DNA of 9,489 nt from an uncultured Macromonas sp. (GCA_946481585.1 CAMLOF010000098.1:1-9489); one strand, 5' to 3'. Counted from the first letter of the stretch, positions 1 through 6,860 are shown. A program made the numbers and translations. The notes: a model not told the origin generated them from the letters alone.

Positions 1-817
1 CGCCCAGGCTGTGGCTGAGCGAGTGCACGCAGCCCAGCCCTTTCTGGAAGGCCATGGCACCCTGCATGCTCGCGCTCATCATGTGCAGGCGGGCCTCGCG
101 GTCCTGTCCGTTGCGGGTGGCCCGTTCGATGTGGGCCCACCCGCGCTCCAGACCGTCCAGTGCGATGCCGTCTGCTGGCGGGTTGAAGGCTGCGGCCATG
201 AAGGTTTCCATGCAGTGGGCAATGGCATCCATGCCTGTGGCCGCCGTCAGCATGGGCGGCAGGCCCAGTGTGAGTTCGGGGTCGAGCAGGGCGGTCTTGG
301 GCACCAGGTGCCAGCTGTGGAAGCCCAGCTTGCGCCCATCGTCCACGATGATGATGGCGCCGCGCGCCACTTCACTGCCGGTTCCTGCCGTGGTGGGAAT
401 GGCGATCAGCGGGGGCACGCTGTCGGTGATGCGCGGCGAGCCGCCTTCGATGGTGGCGTAGGTCTTGAGCGGCCCTTCGTGCGCCACGGCAATGGCCACG
501 CCCTTGGCGCAGTCTATGCTGCTACCACCGCCCAGCGCGATCAGGCCGTCGCAACCCTGTGCCTGGTAGATGGCTGCTGCGGCACGCACGGCGGCCTCGG
601 TCGGGTTGGATGGCGTCTGGTCGAACACGGCATGGGGCAGGGGGCTGCCGCCCTGGGCCAATGCCGTGGTGGCCCGCTCCAGCAGGCCAGCGGCCTTGAC
701 GCCCACGTCGGTCACGATGAGCGGCTTGCTCATGCCGGTGCGCTCGCATTCGCCGCGCAGCAGGGCAATGGCGCCAAAGTCGATCTGGATGTTGGTGACG
801 TAAAGAATCTGCGACAC
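1..817 (-). CDS. Iron-containing alcohol dehydrogenase (partial, C-terminus off left edge)
   Basis: NAD(P)-dependent oxidoreductase of the group III (Fe-ADH) family, expected to interconvert an alcohol and an aldehyde or ketone in the cytoplasm. The first 272 residues of a family that is usually about 380 are present. Visible motifs are the glycine-rich nucleotide-binding turn ALGGGSSIDCAK (94-105), the IPTTAGTGSE loop (140-149), and the metal-binding TGMDAIAH segment with D197 and H201. The HSLSHSLG segment supplies H265 as a third ligand; by analogy with FucO the fourth His lies beyond the window. I chose the GTG at 817 because AGGAGA (828-823) sits 5 nt upstream and no in-frame ATG has comparable support. 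It is divergent from the hydrolase at 927. The exact substrate cannot be read from sequence; general alcohol, hydroxy-acid or maleylacetate reductase-like roles are possible. The family call is secure, the substrate unknown. Confidence 0.9.
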   Translation of the reverse strand, partial: MSQILYVTNIQIDFGAIALLRGECERTGMSKPLIVTDVGVKAAGLLERATTALAQGGSPLPHAVFDQTPSNPTEAAVRAAAAIYQAQGCDGLIALGGGSSIDCAKGVAIAVAHEGPLKTYATIEGGSPRITDSVPPLIAIPTTAGTGSEVARGAIIIVDDGRKLGFHSWHLVPKTALLDPELTLGLPPMLTAATGMDAIAHCMETFMAAAFNPPADGIALDGLERGWAHIERATRNGQDREARLHMMSASMQGAMAFQKGLGCVHSLSHSLG

Positions 818-858
818 GTTTGTCTCCTGTGGTTTTGTGGGGTCCGTCGTGTTCGCAC

Positions 859-894
859 AATATAAGAGTTGCCATGCTCAAAATGGTGTGAGCA
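859..894. promoter_or_regulatory. Dyad operator candidate and possible -10 box in the divergent gap
   Basis: The 109-bp gap between the divergent dehydrogenase and hydrolase genes contains a perfect inverted repeat, TGCTCA (875-880), 8 nt, TGAGCA (889-894), 20 bp in total. Just beside it the minus strand reads TATATT (864-859), a plausible -10 box for the dehydrogenase with no good -35 at normal spacing, as expected for an activator-dependent promoter. If that -10 is used, the dyad centre falls around -33. The length and symmetry suit a dimeric regulator; the LuxR-type protein encoded at 1944 is the nearest candidate (inference). The dyad is seen directly; its function is not proven. Confidence 0.45.
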
Positions 895-926
895 AGGCGA
901 CAGCACGATTGGCGACAATGCGGGGC

Positions 927-1907
927 ATGAATTCACACGTGAACCCCCGCGCGCTGTTGACGACGCAGATGCGCGGTGTCATTGACCGCATGGCTCGCGC
1001 TGGCCGCCCGCCGATGCATTGCCTGTCTCCCGAGCAGGCCAAGGCCTTTTACGAGGCAGGCGCTGGCGTGCTGGACATACCGCCTCACAAGATGGCGCGC
1101 GTCGAAGCGCTGAGCATTCCCACCCGCGACGGCGCCCGGTTGCATGCGGAACTGGTCGTACCCCACCAGACACACCAAGAGTCCGGCAGCGGGTGGCCGG
1201 TATTGCTGTACCTGCACGGTGGAGGCTTTACCGTGGGCAGCGTGGCCACGCACGCCAGCCTGTGCCGCCACCTCGCCCACCTGGCGCATTGCGCTGTGGT
1301 GTCGGTGGACTACCGGCTAGCACCCCAGCACAAGTTTCCCACGGCGGTGAACGACGCCTGGGACAGCCTGCAATGGTTGCATGCCCATGCCGCGTCTCTG
1401 GGGCTGGACGCGCAGCGCATCGCCGTGGGTGGTGACAGTGCCGGGGGCACCCTTTCCATCGTGTCGGCCTTGCAGGCGCGCGACGCAGGCTTGCCGCTGT
1501 GCCTGCAAATGCTGTTTTACCCAGGTTGTGCCGCCCATCAGGACACACCATCGCACCGCACCTTCGCGCACGGCTTTGTGCTGGAGGAACCCAGCATCAC
1601 GTGGTTTTTCAGTCAGTACCTCAACAGCCAGGCTGAGCGCGACGACTGGCGTTTCTCGCCGTTGAACGCGCCAGAGCTGGAAGGTGTCGCACCGGCGTGG
1701 ATCGGCCTGGCCGAGTGCGACCCGCTGGTGGATGAGGGGGTGATGTTCGCCGACCGCCTGCGCATGGCTGGCGTGCCGGTCGATATTGAGATTTACCGGG
1801 GTGTGACGCACGAATTCATCAAGATGGGCCGCGCCATCCCCGAGGCGCTGCAAGCCCATCAGGCTGCCGCCCGCGCCTTGCGGCAGGCATTTGACGGCGT
1901 CCAATGA
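927..1907 (+). CDS. HSL-family alpha/beta-hydrolase (esterase/arylamidase-like)
   Basis: Carboxyl-ester (possibly amide) hydrolase of the hormone-sensitive-lipase branch, 326 residues from the chosen start, typical for the family (about 300-340). It has the oxyanion-hole motif HGGG (97-100), the nucleophile elbow GDSAGG with Ser171, the acid in ECDPLVDEG (Asp265) and the catalytic His in GVTHEF (His295). No signal peptide is visible, so it should be cytoplasmic. The start is uncertain: ATG at 927 gives the usual short N-terminal cap helix, ATG at 918 adds three residues, and neither has a clear ribosome-binding site. The reading frame stays open upstream to about 837, but that stretch overlaps the dyad in the divergent gap and looks non-coding. 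The stop is 36 nt before the LuxR-type gene, so the two probably share a transcript. Members of this branch act on short-chain esters, aryl esters and some anilides; the natural substrate here is unknown. Confidence 0.9.
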   Translation: MNSHVNPRALLTTQMRGVIDRMARAGRPPMHCLSPEQAKAFYEAGAGVLDIPPHKMARVEALSIPTRDGARLHAELVVPHQTHQESGSGWPVLLYLHGGGFTVGSVATHASLCRHLAHLAHCAVVSVDYRLAPQHKFPTAVNDAWDSLQWLHAHAASLGLDAQRIAVGGDSAGGTLSIVSALQARDAGLPLCLQMLFYPGCAAHQDTPSHRTFAHGFVLEEPSITWFFSQYLNSQAERDDWRFSPLNAPELEGVAPAWIGLAECDPLVDEGVMFADRLRMAGVPVDIEIYRGVTHEFIKMGRAIPEALQAHQAAARALRQAFDGVQ

Positions 1908-1929
1908 CCTTGGCGCCAGGCAGCAGGTG

Positions 1930-1955
1930 ATGAGCGGCAACCCATGAGCGGAAAC
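1930..1955 (+). repeat. Tandem near-duplication of the start region, with a 5-codon leader ORF
   Basis: The 12-mer ATGAGCGGCAAC (1930-1941) is repeated 14 nt later as ATGAGCGGAAAC (1944-1955), 11 of 12 bases identical. The second copy is the chosen start of the regulator. The first ATG opens a five-codon reading frame (MSGNP) in another frame, whose TGA (1945-1947) overlaps the regulator ATG as ATGA. This may be a small duplication that moved the start, or a coupling leader; it may also be chance. Confidence 0.3.
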
Positions 1956-2804
1956 TACTGGCGCCTGCCTGCGGCCACCCCGGCAGCCGCACACGTGCAA
2001 CTGCCGTTGGGGCAGGTCACGGCCTTGCTGGAAAAGCTGGGGCTATCAGGCCGCCATGCAGTGGCTGAGGACCTGCTGCGCATCGTTGGTGCGCACGTGC
2101 CCATGGCCCAGTGCACCATCTTCTCTTACGAAGGACAGTCACCGCCACGCCTGGTGGCCGTGGGTGACCGTTCACGTACGGCGCGCTTGCCCAGTATTGC
2201 GCAGGACTACGTGACGCGCTTTCACCGCTTGGACGGCAGCCGCCTCGTCATGGAGGCGGAACTGGAACAGGCCCGCCGCGCCAGCGCCGCGCACCCTCAC
2301 ATCCTGCTGCACCGGCAGCGCCCGCAGGACATTACCCACCCCGAATACCGCGAGGTCTGCTACGAATGGCCGCGCGTGGCCGAGCGGTTGGCCATTTTGG
2401 CGCTATACGACGGCTGGCGTTGGCTGTCGGTGAACTTTTACCGAGGCGTGGAGCACGGCCCGCTGGACGATGCTGCTCTGCGCACGATGGAAGCCCTGGC
2501 GCCGCTCGTCATGCACGCGGTGCGCCTGCACTACGCTGGGCAGCTGTTCGATGCCGATCTGGCGGAGTGGCTGCTGGCCCGCCTGCACCGGCGCTACCCG
2601 GCCCTGACCAAACGCGACCTGGATGTGCTGCGCGCCTTGCTGGCAGGCCTGGAGACGGAAGCGCTGGCACAGCGGCTGGGCTTGGAGCTGTCCAGCGCAC
2701 GCACCTACCTCAAGCGCGTGTACCGCAAGCTGGGCATTGGCAGCCAGCGGGAGTTGCTGGGCCTGCTGGTGCAGCCCGACGGTGTAGAGCCCCCACCGGC
2801 CTGA
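1944..2804 (+). CDS. LuxR-type transcriptional regulator with GAF-like N-terminal domain
   Basis: DNA-binding regulator of 286 residues. The C-terminal 218-275 fits the LuxR/GerE helix-turn-helix: LTKRDLDVLRALLAGL, then LAQRLGLELSSARTYLKRVYRKLGI and SQREL. The N-terminal 20-195 has no receiver-domain Asp signature and looks like a GAF/PAS-like sensing domain, so it is more likely a ligand-responsive regulator than a two-component response regulator. It does not show the residue pattern I would expect of an acyl-homoserine-lactone receptor. It lies 36 nt downstream of the hydrolase on the same strand and ends 17 nt from the convergent ferredoxin gene. Likely targets are the hydrolase/dehydrogenase divergent promoter or the Rieske operon (inference). 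The start at 1944 lacks a strong ribosome-binding site and may be translated by coupling. The HTH call is firm; the sensed ligand is unknown. Confidence 0.85.
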   Translation: MSGNYWRLPAATPAAAHVQLPLGQVTALLEKLGLSGRHAVAEDLLRIVGAHVPMAQCTIFSYEGQSPPRLVAVGDRSRTARLPSIAQDYVTRFHRLDGSRLVMEAELEQARRASAAHPHILLHRQRPQDITHPEYREVCYEWPRVAERLAILALYDGWRWLSVNFYRGVEHGPLDDAALRTMEALAPLVMHAVRLHYAGQLFDADLAEWLLARLHRRYPALTKRDLDVLRALLAGLETEALAQRLGLELSSARTYLKRVYRKLGIGSQRELLGLLVQPDGVEPPPA

Positions 2805-2821
2805 AGCGCGGGGAAAGCCTC

Positions 2822-3151
2822 TCAGTACTGGCTCTTGGGCAGGCGCACCACCATGCCGTCCAGCTCTTCCTTGAGCGGGATCTGGCAGCTCAGTCGGCTG
2901 CCTGGCTCGCGCGCACTGGCTGCGAAGTCGAGCATGGAATCCTCGTCGGCCACCATGTCGGGCAGGCGCGTGGTCCATGGTGCGTCGATCATCACGTGAC
3001 AGGTGGCGCAGGTGAGCAAGCCGCCGCAGTCGCCCTCAATGCCTTTGAGGTTGGCCTGGATGGCGGCCTGCATGAGTGAGATGCCGGTGGGCGCAGTGAT
3101 GTCGGTCGCTAGGCCGTCGGCGTGGACGAAATGGATGCGGATGTCGGGCAT
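2822..3151 (-). CDS. [2Fe-2S] ferredoxin, putidaredoxin/adrenodoxin type
   Basis: Small cytoplasmic electron carrier of 109 residues, the normal size for vertebrate/bacterial-type [2Fe-2S] ferredoxins. The cluster cysteines are Cys42, Cys48, Cys51 and Cys89, in the pattern C-x5-C-x2-C-x37-C (DCGGLLTCATC, then LSCQI). It is the third gene of the minus-strand operon: its ATG lies only 6 nt after the stop of the glutamine-synthetase-like gene, and it has no clear ribosome-binding site of its own, so translational coupling is likely. Its position with a Rieske oxygenase suggests it feeds electrons to that enzyme, as the putidaredoxin-type ferredoxin DdmB does for dicamba O-demethylase. No ferredoxin reductase is encoded in the window, so one must come from elsewhere. 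Confidence 0.93.
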   Translation of the reverse strand: MPDIRIHFVHADGLATDITAPTGISLMQAAIQANLKGIEGDCGGLLTCATCHVMIDAPWTTRLPDMVADEDSMLDFAASAREPGSRLSCQIPLKEELDGMVVRLPKSQY

Positions 3152-3157
3152 GGTGGT

Positions 3158-4711
3158 TCAGAAAACAGAGAAGTATTCGCGGCGGTCCCAGTCCATTCTC
3201 GCCTGTGCCTGGGCCGACGCATCGCTGGCGGCCAGGGCTTGGTCAAGTCGCGCCAGTTCGGCGCGCTTGACGCGCACCATGTGGTTGACTATCGCATCAC
3301 CCAGGTCCTCGCGCAGCCATTCAGCGCCGGACAGGGCCGACAGGGCTTCGTCCAGGCTGGCGGGCAGGCGTGTGGCGTGGTCTTCGGCGTAAGGGGTGTC
3401 AGCAGCGCGCCCGGGGTGCGGGCGCTGGTCCAGGCCGCGCGCGCCCGCATGTACTTGCGATGCGAGGTAGAGGTAGGGGTTGGCCAGCGGTTCGCCCGCA
3501 CGGTTTTCAATGCGCGTGGCGGCGTCACCAGGCCCTTGGCCGATGACCCGCAGCATGGCGCCCCGGTTGTCGCGGCCCCAGAGCACGTGCTGCGGCGCCA
3601 TCACGCTGCCCTGGTAGCGGGCGTAGCCGTTGGCGGTGGGGCTGGCGAAGGCCGCCATGTCGCGGGCGTGGGCCAGCAGCCCGCCCAGGTAATGCACGCC
3701 GGTGGCTGACAGCAGGCTGGCGGCTTCCATCGGGTCGGGGTGGGGCGCTTCGGGAATCAACAGGTTGGTGCCGGTGTTCAAGTCCACCAGCGACTGGTGC
3801 AGGTGCCAGCCGCTGCTGATGACCTGCGGGAACGGCGGGCGGCACATGAAGGTGGCGTGGTATCCCGCACGGTGCAGCGCCTGCTTCACTGCAGATCGGA
3901 ACAGCACCATATGGTCGGCAGAAGTGAGCGCGTCTGTGGGGCCAAAGACGGCTTCCACCTGGCTGGGGCCCAGCTCGATTTCCAGCGAGGTCAAGGGCAA
4001 GTCGAGCGCCTGCGCTGTGCGCTGCACAATGCGCAGCGCGGGTTCCGCCATGTCAAACCACTGCTCTGTCAGGTGGTTGAAGCCGGGGTGCAGCAAACGA
4101 ACGGCGGGCGCCTCACCGGGCCAGCTGGCGTCTTGCGGCAGGGGCAGTTCGCCTTCGCGGCGGTAGATGTGGAACTCCACTTCCAGCCCGGTACGTAGGC
4201 CCATGCCACGTTCCAACAGGCGTTGCAGCGCGCGCCGGGCCTGGTGGCGCGGGTCCAGCTCTATGGGTTGACCGTTCGTGAAGTGCGCTTGGCACAGCAC
4301 CCAGCCGGTGCTTTCCGCCCAGGGCAGGACCTTGAAGGTGGTGGGGTCAGGCACCATTACCACGTCGGCCGCGCCGCCAAAGCCTTCCGGCGCCTCGCCG
4401 TTGTTCTGGAACACGGGGTATGCCGTGCGGTGCGAACTGTCCTTCAGCAGCAGCGTTCCCACCATGTTCACGCCGTTGCGCAGGGCAGAAATGGCTGCGC
4501 TGGCCACCAGTGTCTTGCCGCGCAGTACGCCGTGCAGATCGGCCCAGGCGAAGCGCACCAACTCCAAACCTTCCTCGCGGATACGGCGCTCCACCTCGCC
4601 GCACGCGGCGTGCTGTGTGTCGCTCCAGAGCCGGTGGCGGTCAACGAAACGCTGGCCGCTGTTGCTGGCGGTGGTGGGGCTCGTGTTCGGGTGTCGCATG
4701 GGCTCAGGCAT
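3158..4711 (-). CDS. Glutamine-synthetase-like gamma-glutamyl ligase
   Basis: ATP-dependent ligase of the glutamine synthetase superfamily, 517 residues from ATG 4711. Landmarks are WADLHGVLRGK (beta-grasp, about 57-66), EVEF with Glu177 and Glu179 (metal site), IELGPSQVE with Glu246 and Glu253, SGWHLHQSL with His303, WGRDNRGAMLR with Arg383 and Arg388, and RIENR with Glu402. The C-terminal region reads RLPASLDEAL in place of the NLYDLP adenylylation site of housekeeping GlnA, as in PuuA and gamma-glutamylanilide-synthase-like members. With a Rieske oxygenase upstream and a ferredoxin downstream, the likely role is glutamylation of an amine in a degradative pathway, not ammonia assimilation (inference). 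ATG 4711 overlaps the oxygenase stop by 8 bp (ATGCCTGA); ATG 4699, 4 nt after that stop, is equally possible. The open frame continues upstream to 4894 but is antisense-free overlap with the oxygenase and not homologous-looking. Confidence 0.88.
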   Translation of the reverse strand: MPEPMRHPNTSPTTASNSGQRFVDRHRLWSDTQHAACGEVERRIREEGLELVRFAWADLHGVLRGKTLVASAAISALRNGVNMVGTLLLKDSSHRTAYPVFQNNGEAPEGFGGAADVVMVPDPTTFKVLPWAESTGWVLCQAHFTNGQPIELDPRHQARRALQRLLERGMGLRTGLEVEFHIYRREGELPLPQDASWPGEAPAVRLLHPGFNHLTEQWFDMAEPALRIVQRTAQALDLPLTSLEIELGPSQVEAVFGPTDALTSADHMVLFRSAVKQALHRAGYHATFMCRPPFPQVISSGWHLHQSLVDLNTGTNLLIPEAPHPDPMEAASLLSATGVHYLGGLLAHARDMAAFASPTANGYARYQGSVMAPQHVLWGRDNRGAMLRVIGQGPGDAATRIENRAGEPLANPYLYLASQVHAGARGLDQRPHPGRAADTPYAEDHATRLPASLDEALSALSGAEWLREDLGDAIVNHMVRVKRAELARLDQALAASDASAQAQARMDWDRREYFSVF

Positions 4712-6056
4712 TGGCGGGTTCGCTGGCTTGGCGCCACGGCGCGCCGTCGCGCTTGGTGGCGTCCACCTTGCGCCAGTGCGCGTCCCATGCATCGGCTGGG
4801 GCAATGCTGTCCACGGTGGAGGGGCCTTGCATGGCCGCGGCCTGCTCGGGCGCCAGAACCATGGGCGGTGTGCCGCCTGCCTGCACCGTTTCAATCGCCT
4901 TGATCAGCAAGCGGCGGTAGGCCATGATGCCTTTGTCAGACGTGCCCAGGTGCTCGCGTGTGCGGTCCTGGATGGGGCCGGGCGACTCGACCGCCCACTG
5001 GTCGTGCACGTTGATGTCCTGACCCATGCCGGTGTAGGTTTCGGAGAGTTGTTCGTCCGCGTTGAAACCCCAGTCGTTGTGGCGGCCGACGCGGGGTTTG
5101 TAGTCGGGCAGGGTGTAGAGCGCCAGGCGCTGCTCGCGCATCTGCGCTTTGTTCAAAGGTTCGCGGAACCCTGTGAAGATGGCATACCAGTAGCAGTGCG
5201 TGTCGTCCACGGGCACGTGCCATTGGGTGATGGTGATGTCAGCCGACAAGGGGATGACGAAGGCTTGCGGGAATACCTGGTTGGTAACGCGCACGTGGGT
5301 GAGTTGCTCGTTCAGGTGGCGCAGAGCAATGAGCTGCAGGCCGTGGTCGGCGGGGTTCACGTGGATCTCGGGACGGCCGAACTCGCGCAACACCTTGGTC
5401 ATGGGCCAGTCAGACCCGGCTGAAGCGCCGCGGAACTGCTTGCCGTAGCTGGTCTCCAGCGACTCGTCCTGAAAGTAGCGGTGCAGGTAAGACGCGTGTG
5501 CGGGGTCGATGCCCACCTCCAGCGCCTGCAGCCAGTTGCAGTCCAGCCAGCCCTTGAAGGCGAATGTGTGGGTGTTGGGGGCGGTGAAGCAGTCGAAAGC
5601 CGGAAAGGGTGCGGGCTCCTGGCTTTCCGGGCCCATCCAGGCAAATAGGATGCCGCTTTTCTCCACCACCGGGTAGCTGCGCTGGCGCACGCGCTGGCAC
5701 AGCGTGCTGCCTTCCGGCTCTGCCGGAGTTTCGGTGCAGTGGCCGTGGGCGTTGAACTTCCAGCCATGGAAGGGGCAACGCACGCCGTCGCCCTCGTGGC
5801 GGCCAAAGGCCAGGTCTGCGCCACGGTGGGGGCAGTCACGGTCCAGCAGGCCCCAGCGGCCCTGGTCGTCCTTGAACAGCACCAGGTCCTGGCCCAGCAG
5901 GCGAACTGCCTTCATGGGGCGTTTGGCCATGCGCGGGTCAAGCGCCGGGTCGAACTCGTCAACCAATGCCACGGGCTGCCAGTAGTGCCGCAGCAGCTGG
6001 CCGCCAGGGGTGCCTGCGCCCACGCGGGTGATGAGTTCGTTCTGTTCAGCCTTCAT
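4704..6056 (-). CDS. Rieske non-haem iron oxygenase, phthalate-dioxygenase-type alpha subunit
   Basis: Terminal oxygenase of an aromatic-ring hydroxylating or O/N-demethylating system, 450 residues; phthalate 4,5-dioxygenase-type proteins are about 440. The Rieske cluster ligands are Cys75 and His77 (CPHRGADL) and Cys94 and His97 (CPFHGW). The catalytic domain has the family motif CNWLQALEVGIDPAHASYLH, giving His187 and His192 as mononuclear-iron ligands and Asp184 as the likely bridging acid between subunits. The protein should form an alpha-only trimer, and no beta subunit is encoded here. The start is ATG 6056, with AGGA 6 nt upstream; a TTG at 6071 would add five residues without benefit. 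It is first in the operon with the ligase and the ferredoxin, and divergent from the GntR/FCD gene. The substrate is unresolved: ring dioxygenation, monooxygenation or demethylation are all known in this family. Confidence 0.93.
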   Translation of the reverse strand: MKAEQNELITRVGAGTPGGQLLRHYWQPVALVDEFDPALDPRMAKRPMKAVRLLGQDLVLFKDDQGRWGLLDRDCPHRGADLAFGRHEGDGVRCPFHGWKFNAHGHCTETPAEPEGSTLCQRVRQRSYPVVEKSGILFAWMGPESQEPAPFPAFDCFTAPNTHTFAFKGWLDCNWLQALEVGIDPAHASYLHRYFQDESLETSYGKQFRGASAGSDWPMTKVLREFGRPEIHVNPADHGLQLIALRHLNEQLTHVRVTNQVFPQAFVIPLSADITITQWHVPVDDTHCYWYAIFTGFREPLNKAQMREQRLALYTLPDYKPRVGRHNDWGFNADEQLSETYTGMGQDINVHDQWAVESPGPIQDRTREHLGTSDKGIMAYRRLLIKAIETVQAGGTPPMVLAPEQAAAMQGPSTVDSIAPADAWDAHWRKVDATKRDGAPWRQASEPANA

Positions 6057-6095
6057 GTCTCGTCCTGCCAAATAGGATTGTGTACCAAAAAAGTA

Positions 6096-6111
6096 AAACG
6101 GTATACCGTTT
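6096..6111. promoter_or_regulatory. 16-bp perfect palindrome, probable GntR/FCD operator
   Basis: AAACGGTATACCGTTT is a perfect palindrome centred between 6103 and 6104, in the 81-bp gap between the divergent oxygenase and GntR genes. Its core GGTATACC resembles the GTATAC-type sites known for FadR-subfamily GntR proteins. Related half-site-like words, TGTACC (6081-6086) and TGTACA (6123-6128), lie on either side. The flanks are A/T-rich compared with the rest of the window. Binding by the adjacent regulator, controlling both itself and the oxygenase operon, is the simplest reading (inference). Confidence 0.7.
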
Positions 6112-6137
6112 CAAAAATCCAGTGTACAGTACCCGCC

Positions 6138-6860
6138 ATGAGCGTGCAAGAAACCGTTTTGATGCAACTGCGCGACCGCATCCTGCGGGGCGATTTCGCG
6201 CCCGGCCAGCGCTTGGCCGAGCAACAACTGGCTGAACAACTGGGTGCCTCGCGCACTCCCGTGCGCGCCGCGCTGGCCACGCTGGAGCAGGAGGGGCTGG
6301 TCGAGTCCAACGACACCGGCGGCTACTTGGTACGGCAGTACACCGCGCAGGAAGTGAGCGACGCCATTGCCGTGCGCGGCCATCTGGAAGGCATGGCCGC
6401 GCGCCTGGTTGCCGAGCACGGCGTGCCTCGCCAGTTGCAGGCCCAACTGCAGGCCTGCCTGGATGAAGGCGACCAGGTGCTGGCCGCCAACCCGCTCACG
6501 CTGGAAAGCTACGCAGCGTACGCAGACATGAACGACCGCTTCCACGCCTTCATTCTGGAAGCCAGCGGCAACCGCGCGCTGCAAAGGGCCGTGGCCATGA
6601 ACGACAAGCTGCCCTTCGCGCCCGCGTCTGCCATGCTGCCCATGCAGGGCACCCTGGCGCTGGACCGTGACTGGATGCTCTACGCACACCGCCAGCACCA
6701 CATGCTTTTTGACGCGCTACGCGCAGGGCAGGGCGCGCGCGCTCAGGCCCTGGCGGTGGAGCACACCGAAGTAGCGCAGATGAACATGCGCATGGCCCTG
6801 GAGCGTCGCACCGAGGCCGAACAGGTGCTGCCCGCCATACGGCTCGTCGTGGGGCGTTGA
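6138..6860 (+). CDS. GntR-family (FadR/FCD subfamily) transcriptional regulator
   Basis: Dimeric repressor-type regulator of 240 residues. Residues 1-66 form the winged helix-turn-helix, with the typical helix pair LAEQLGASRTPVRAALATLEQEGLV (31-55) followed by the wing ending GGYLVR. Residues 72-225 fit the all-helical FCD ligand domain: Arg80 in VRGHLEG, NDRFHAF with His136, HRQHHMLFDALRAG with His187, and His209, the three His being candidate metal ligands as in TM0439-like FCD proteins. FCD proteins usually sense small carboxylic acids, fitting control of a catabolic operon. ATG 6138 is the first start giving the canonical N-terminus; the frame remains open far upstream, but that part lies antisense to the oxygenase. 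There is no Shine-Dalgarno sequence. TACAGT (6125-6130) lies at a distance that would give a leaderless or nearly leaderless message. It is divergent from the oxygenase across the palindrome at 6096. Confidence 0.92.
   Translation: MSVQETVLMQLRDRILRGDFAPGQRLAEQQLAEQLGASRTPVRAALATLEQEGLVESNDTGGYLVRQYTAQEVSDAIAVRGHLEGMAARLVAEHGVPRQLQAQLQACLDEGDQVLAANPLTLESYAAYADMNDRFHAFILEASGNRALQRAVAMNDKLPFAPASAMLPMQGTLALDRDWMLYAHRQHHMLFDALRAGQGARAQALAVEHTEVAQMNMRMALERRTEAEQVLPAIRLVVGR

Noticed and set aside
11..865. Long plus-strand open frame of 284 codons
   Set aside because: It lies antisense to the iron-containing alcohol dehydrogenase, whose motifs are clear. The plus-strand translation is Gly/His/Ala-rich without recognisable domains, typical of GC-rich shadow frames.
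2805..2821. Bidirectional terminator between the convergent regulator and ferredoxin genes
   Set aside because: The 17-bp gap contains no inverted repeat or T-tract that I can see.
4712..4894. N-terminal extension of the glutamine-synthetase-like protein by 61 residues
   Set aside because: It lies within the oxygenase C-terminal coding region in another frame and is Pro/Arg/Trp-rich without similarity to family N-termini. Starts at 4711 or 4699 fit the operon junction better.
4278..5423. Plus-strand open frame of 381 codons
   Set aside because: Antisense to the ligase and Rieske oxygenase, both with complete active-site motifs; its composition shows no domain.
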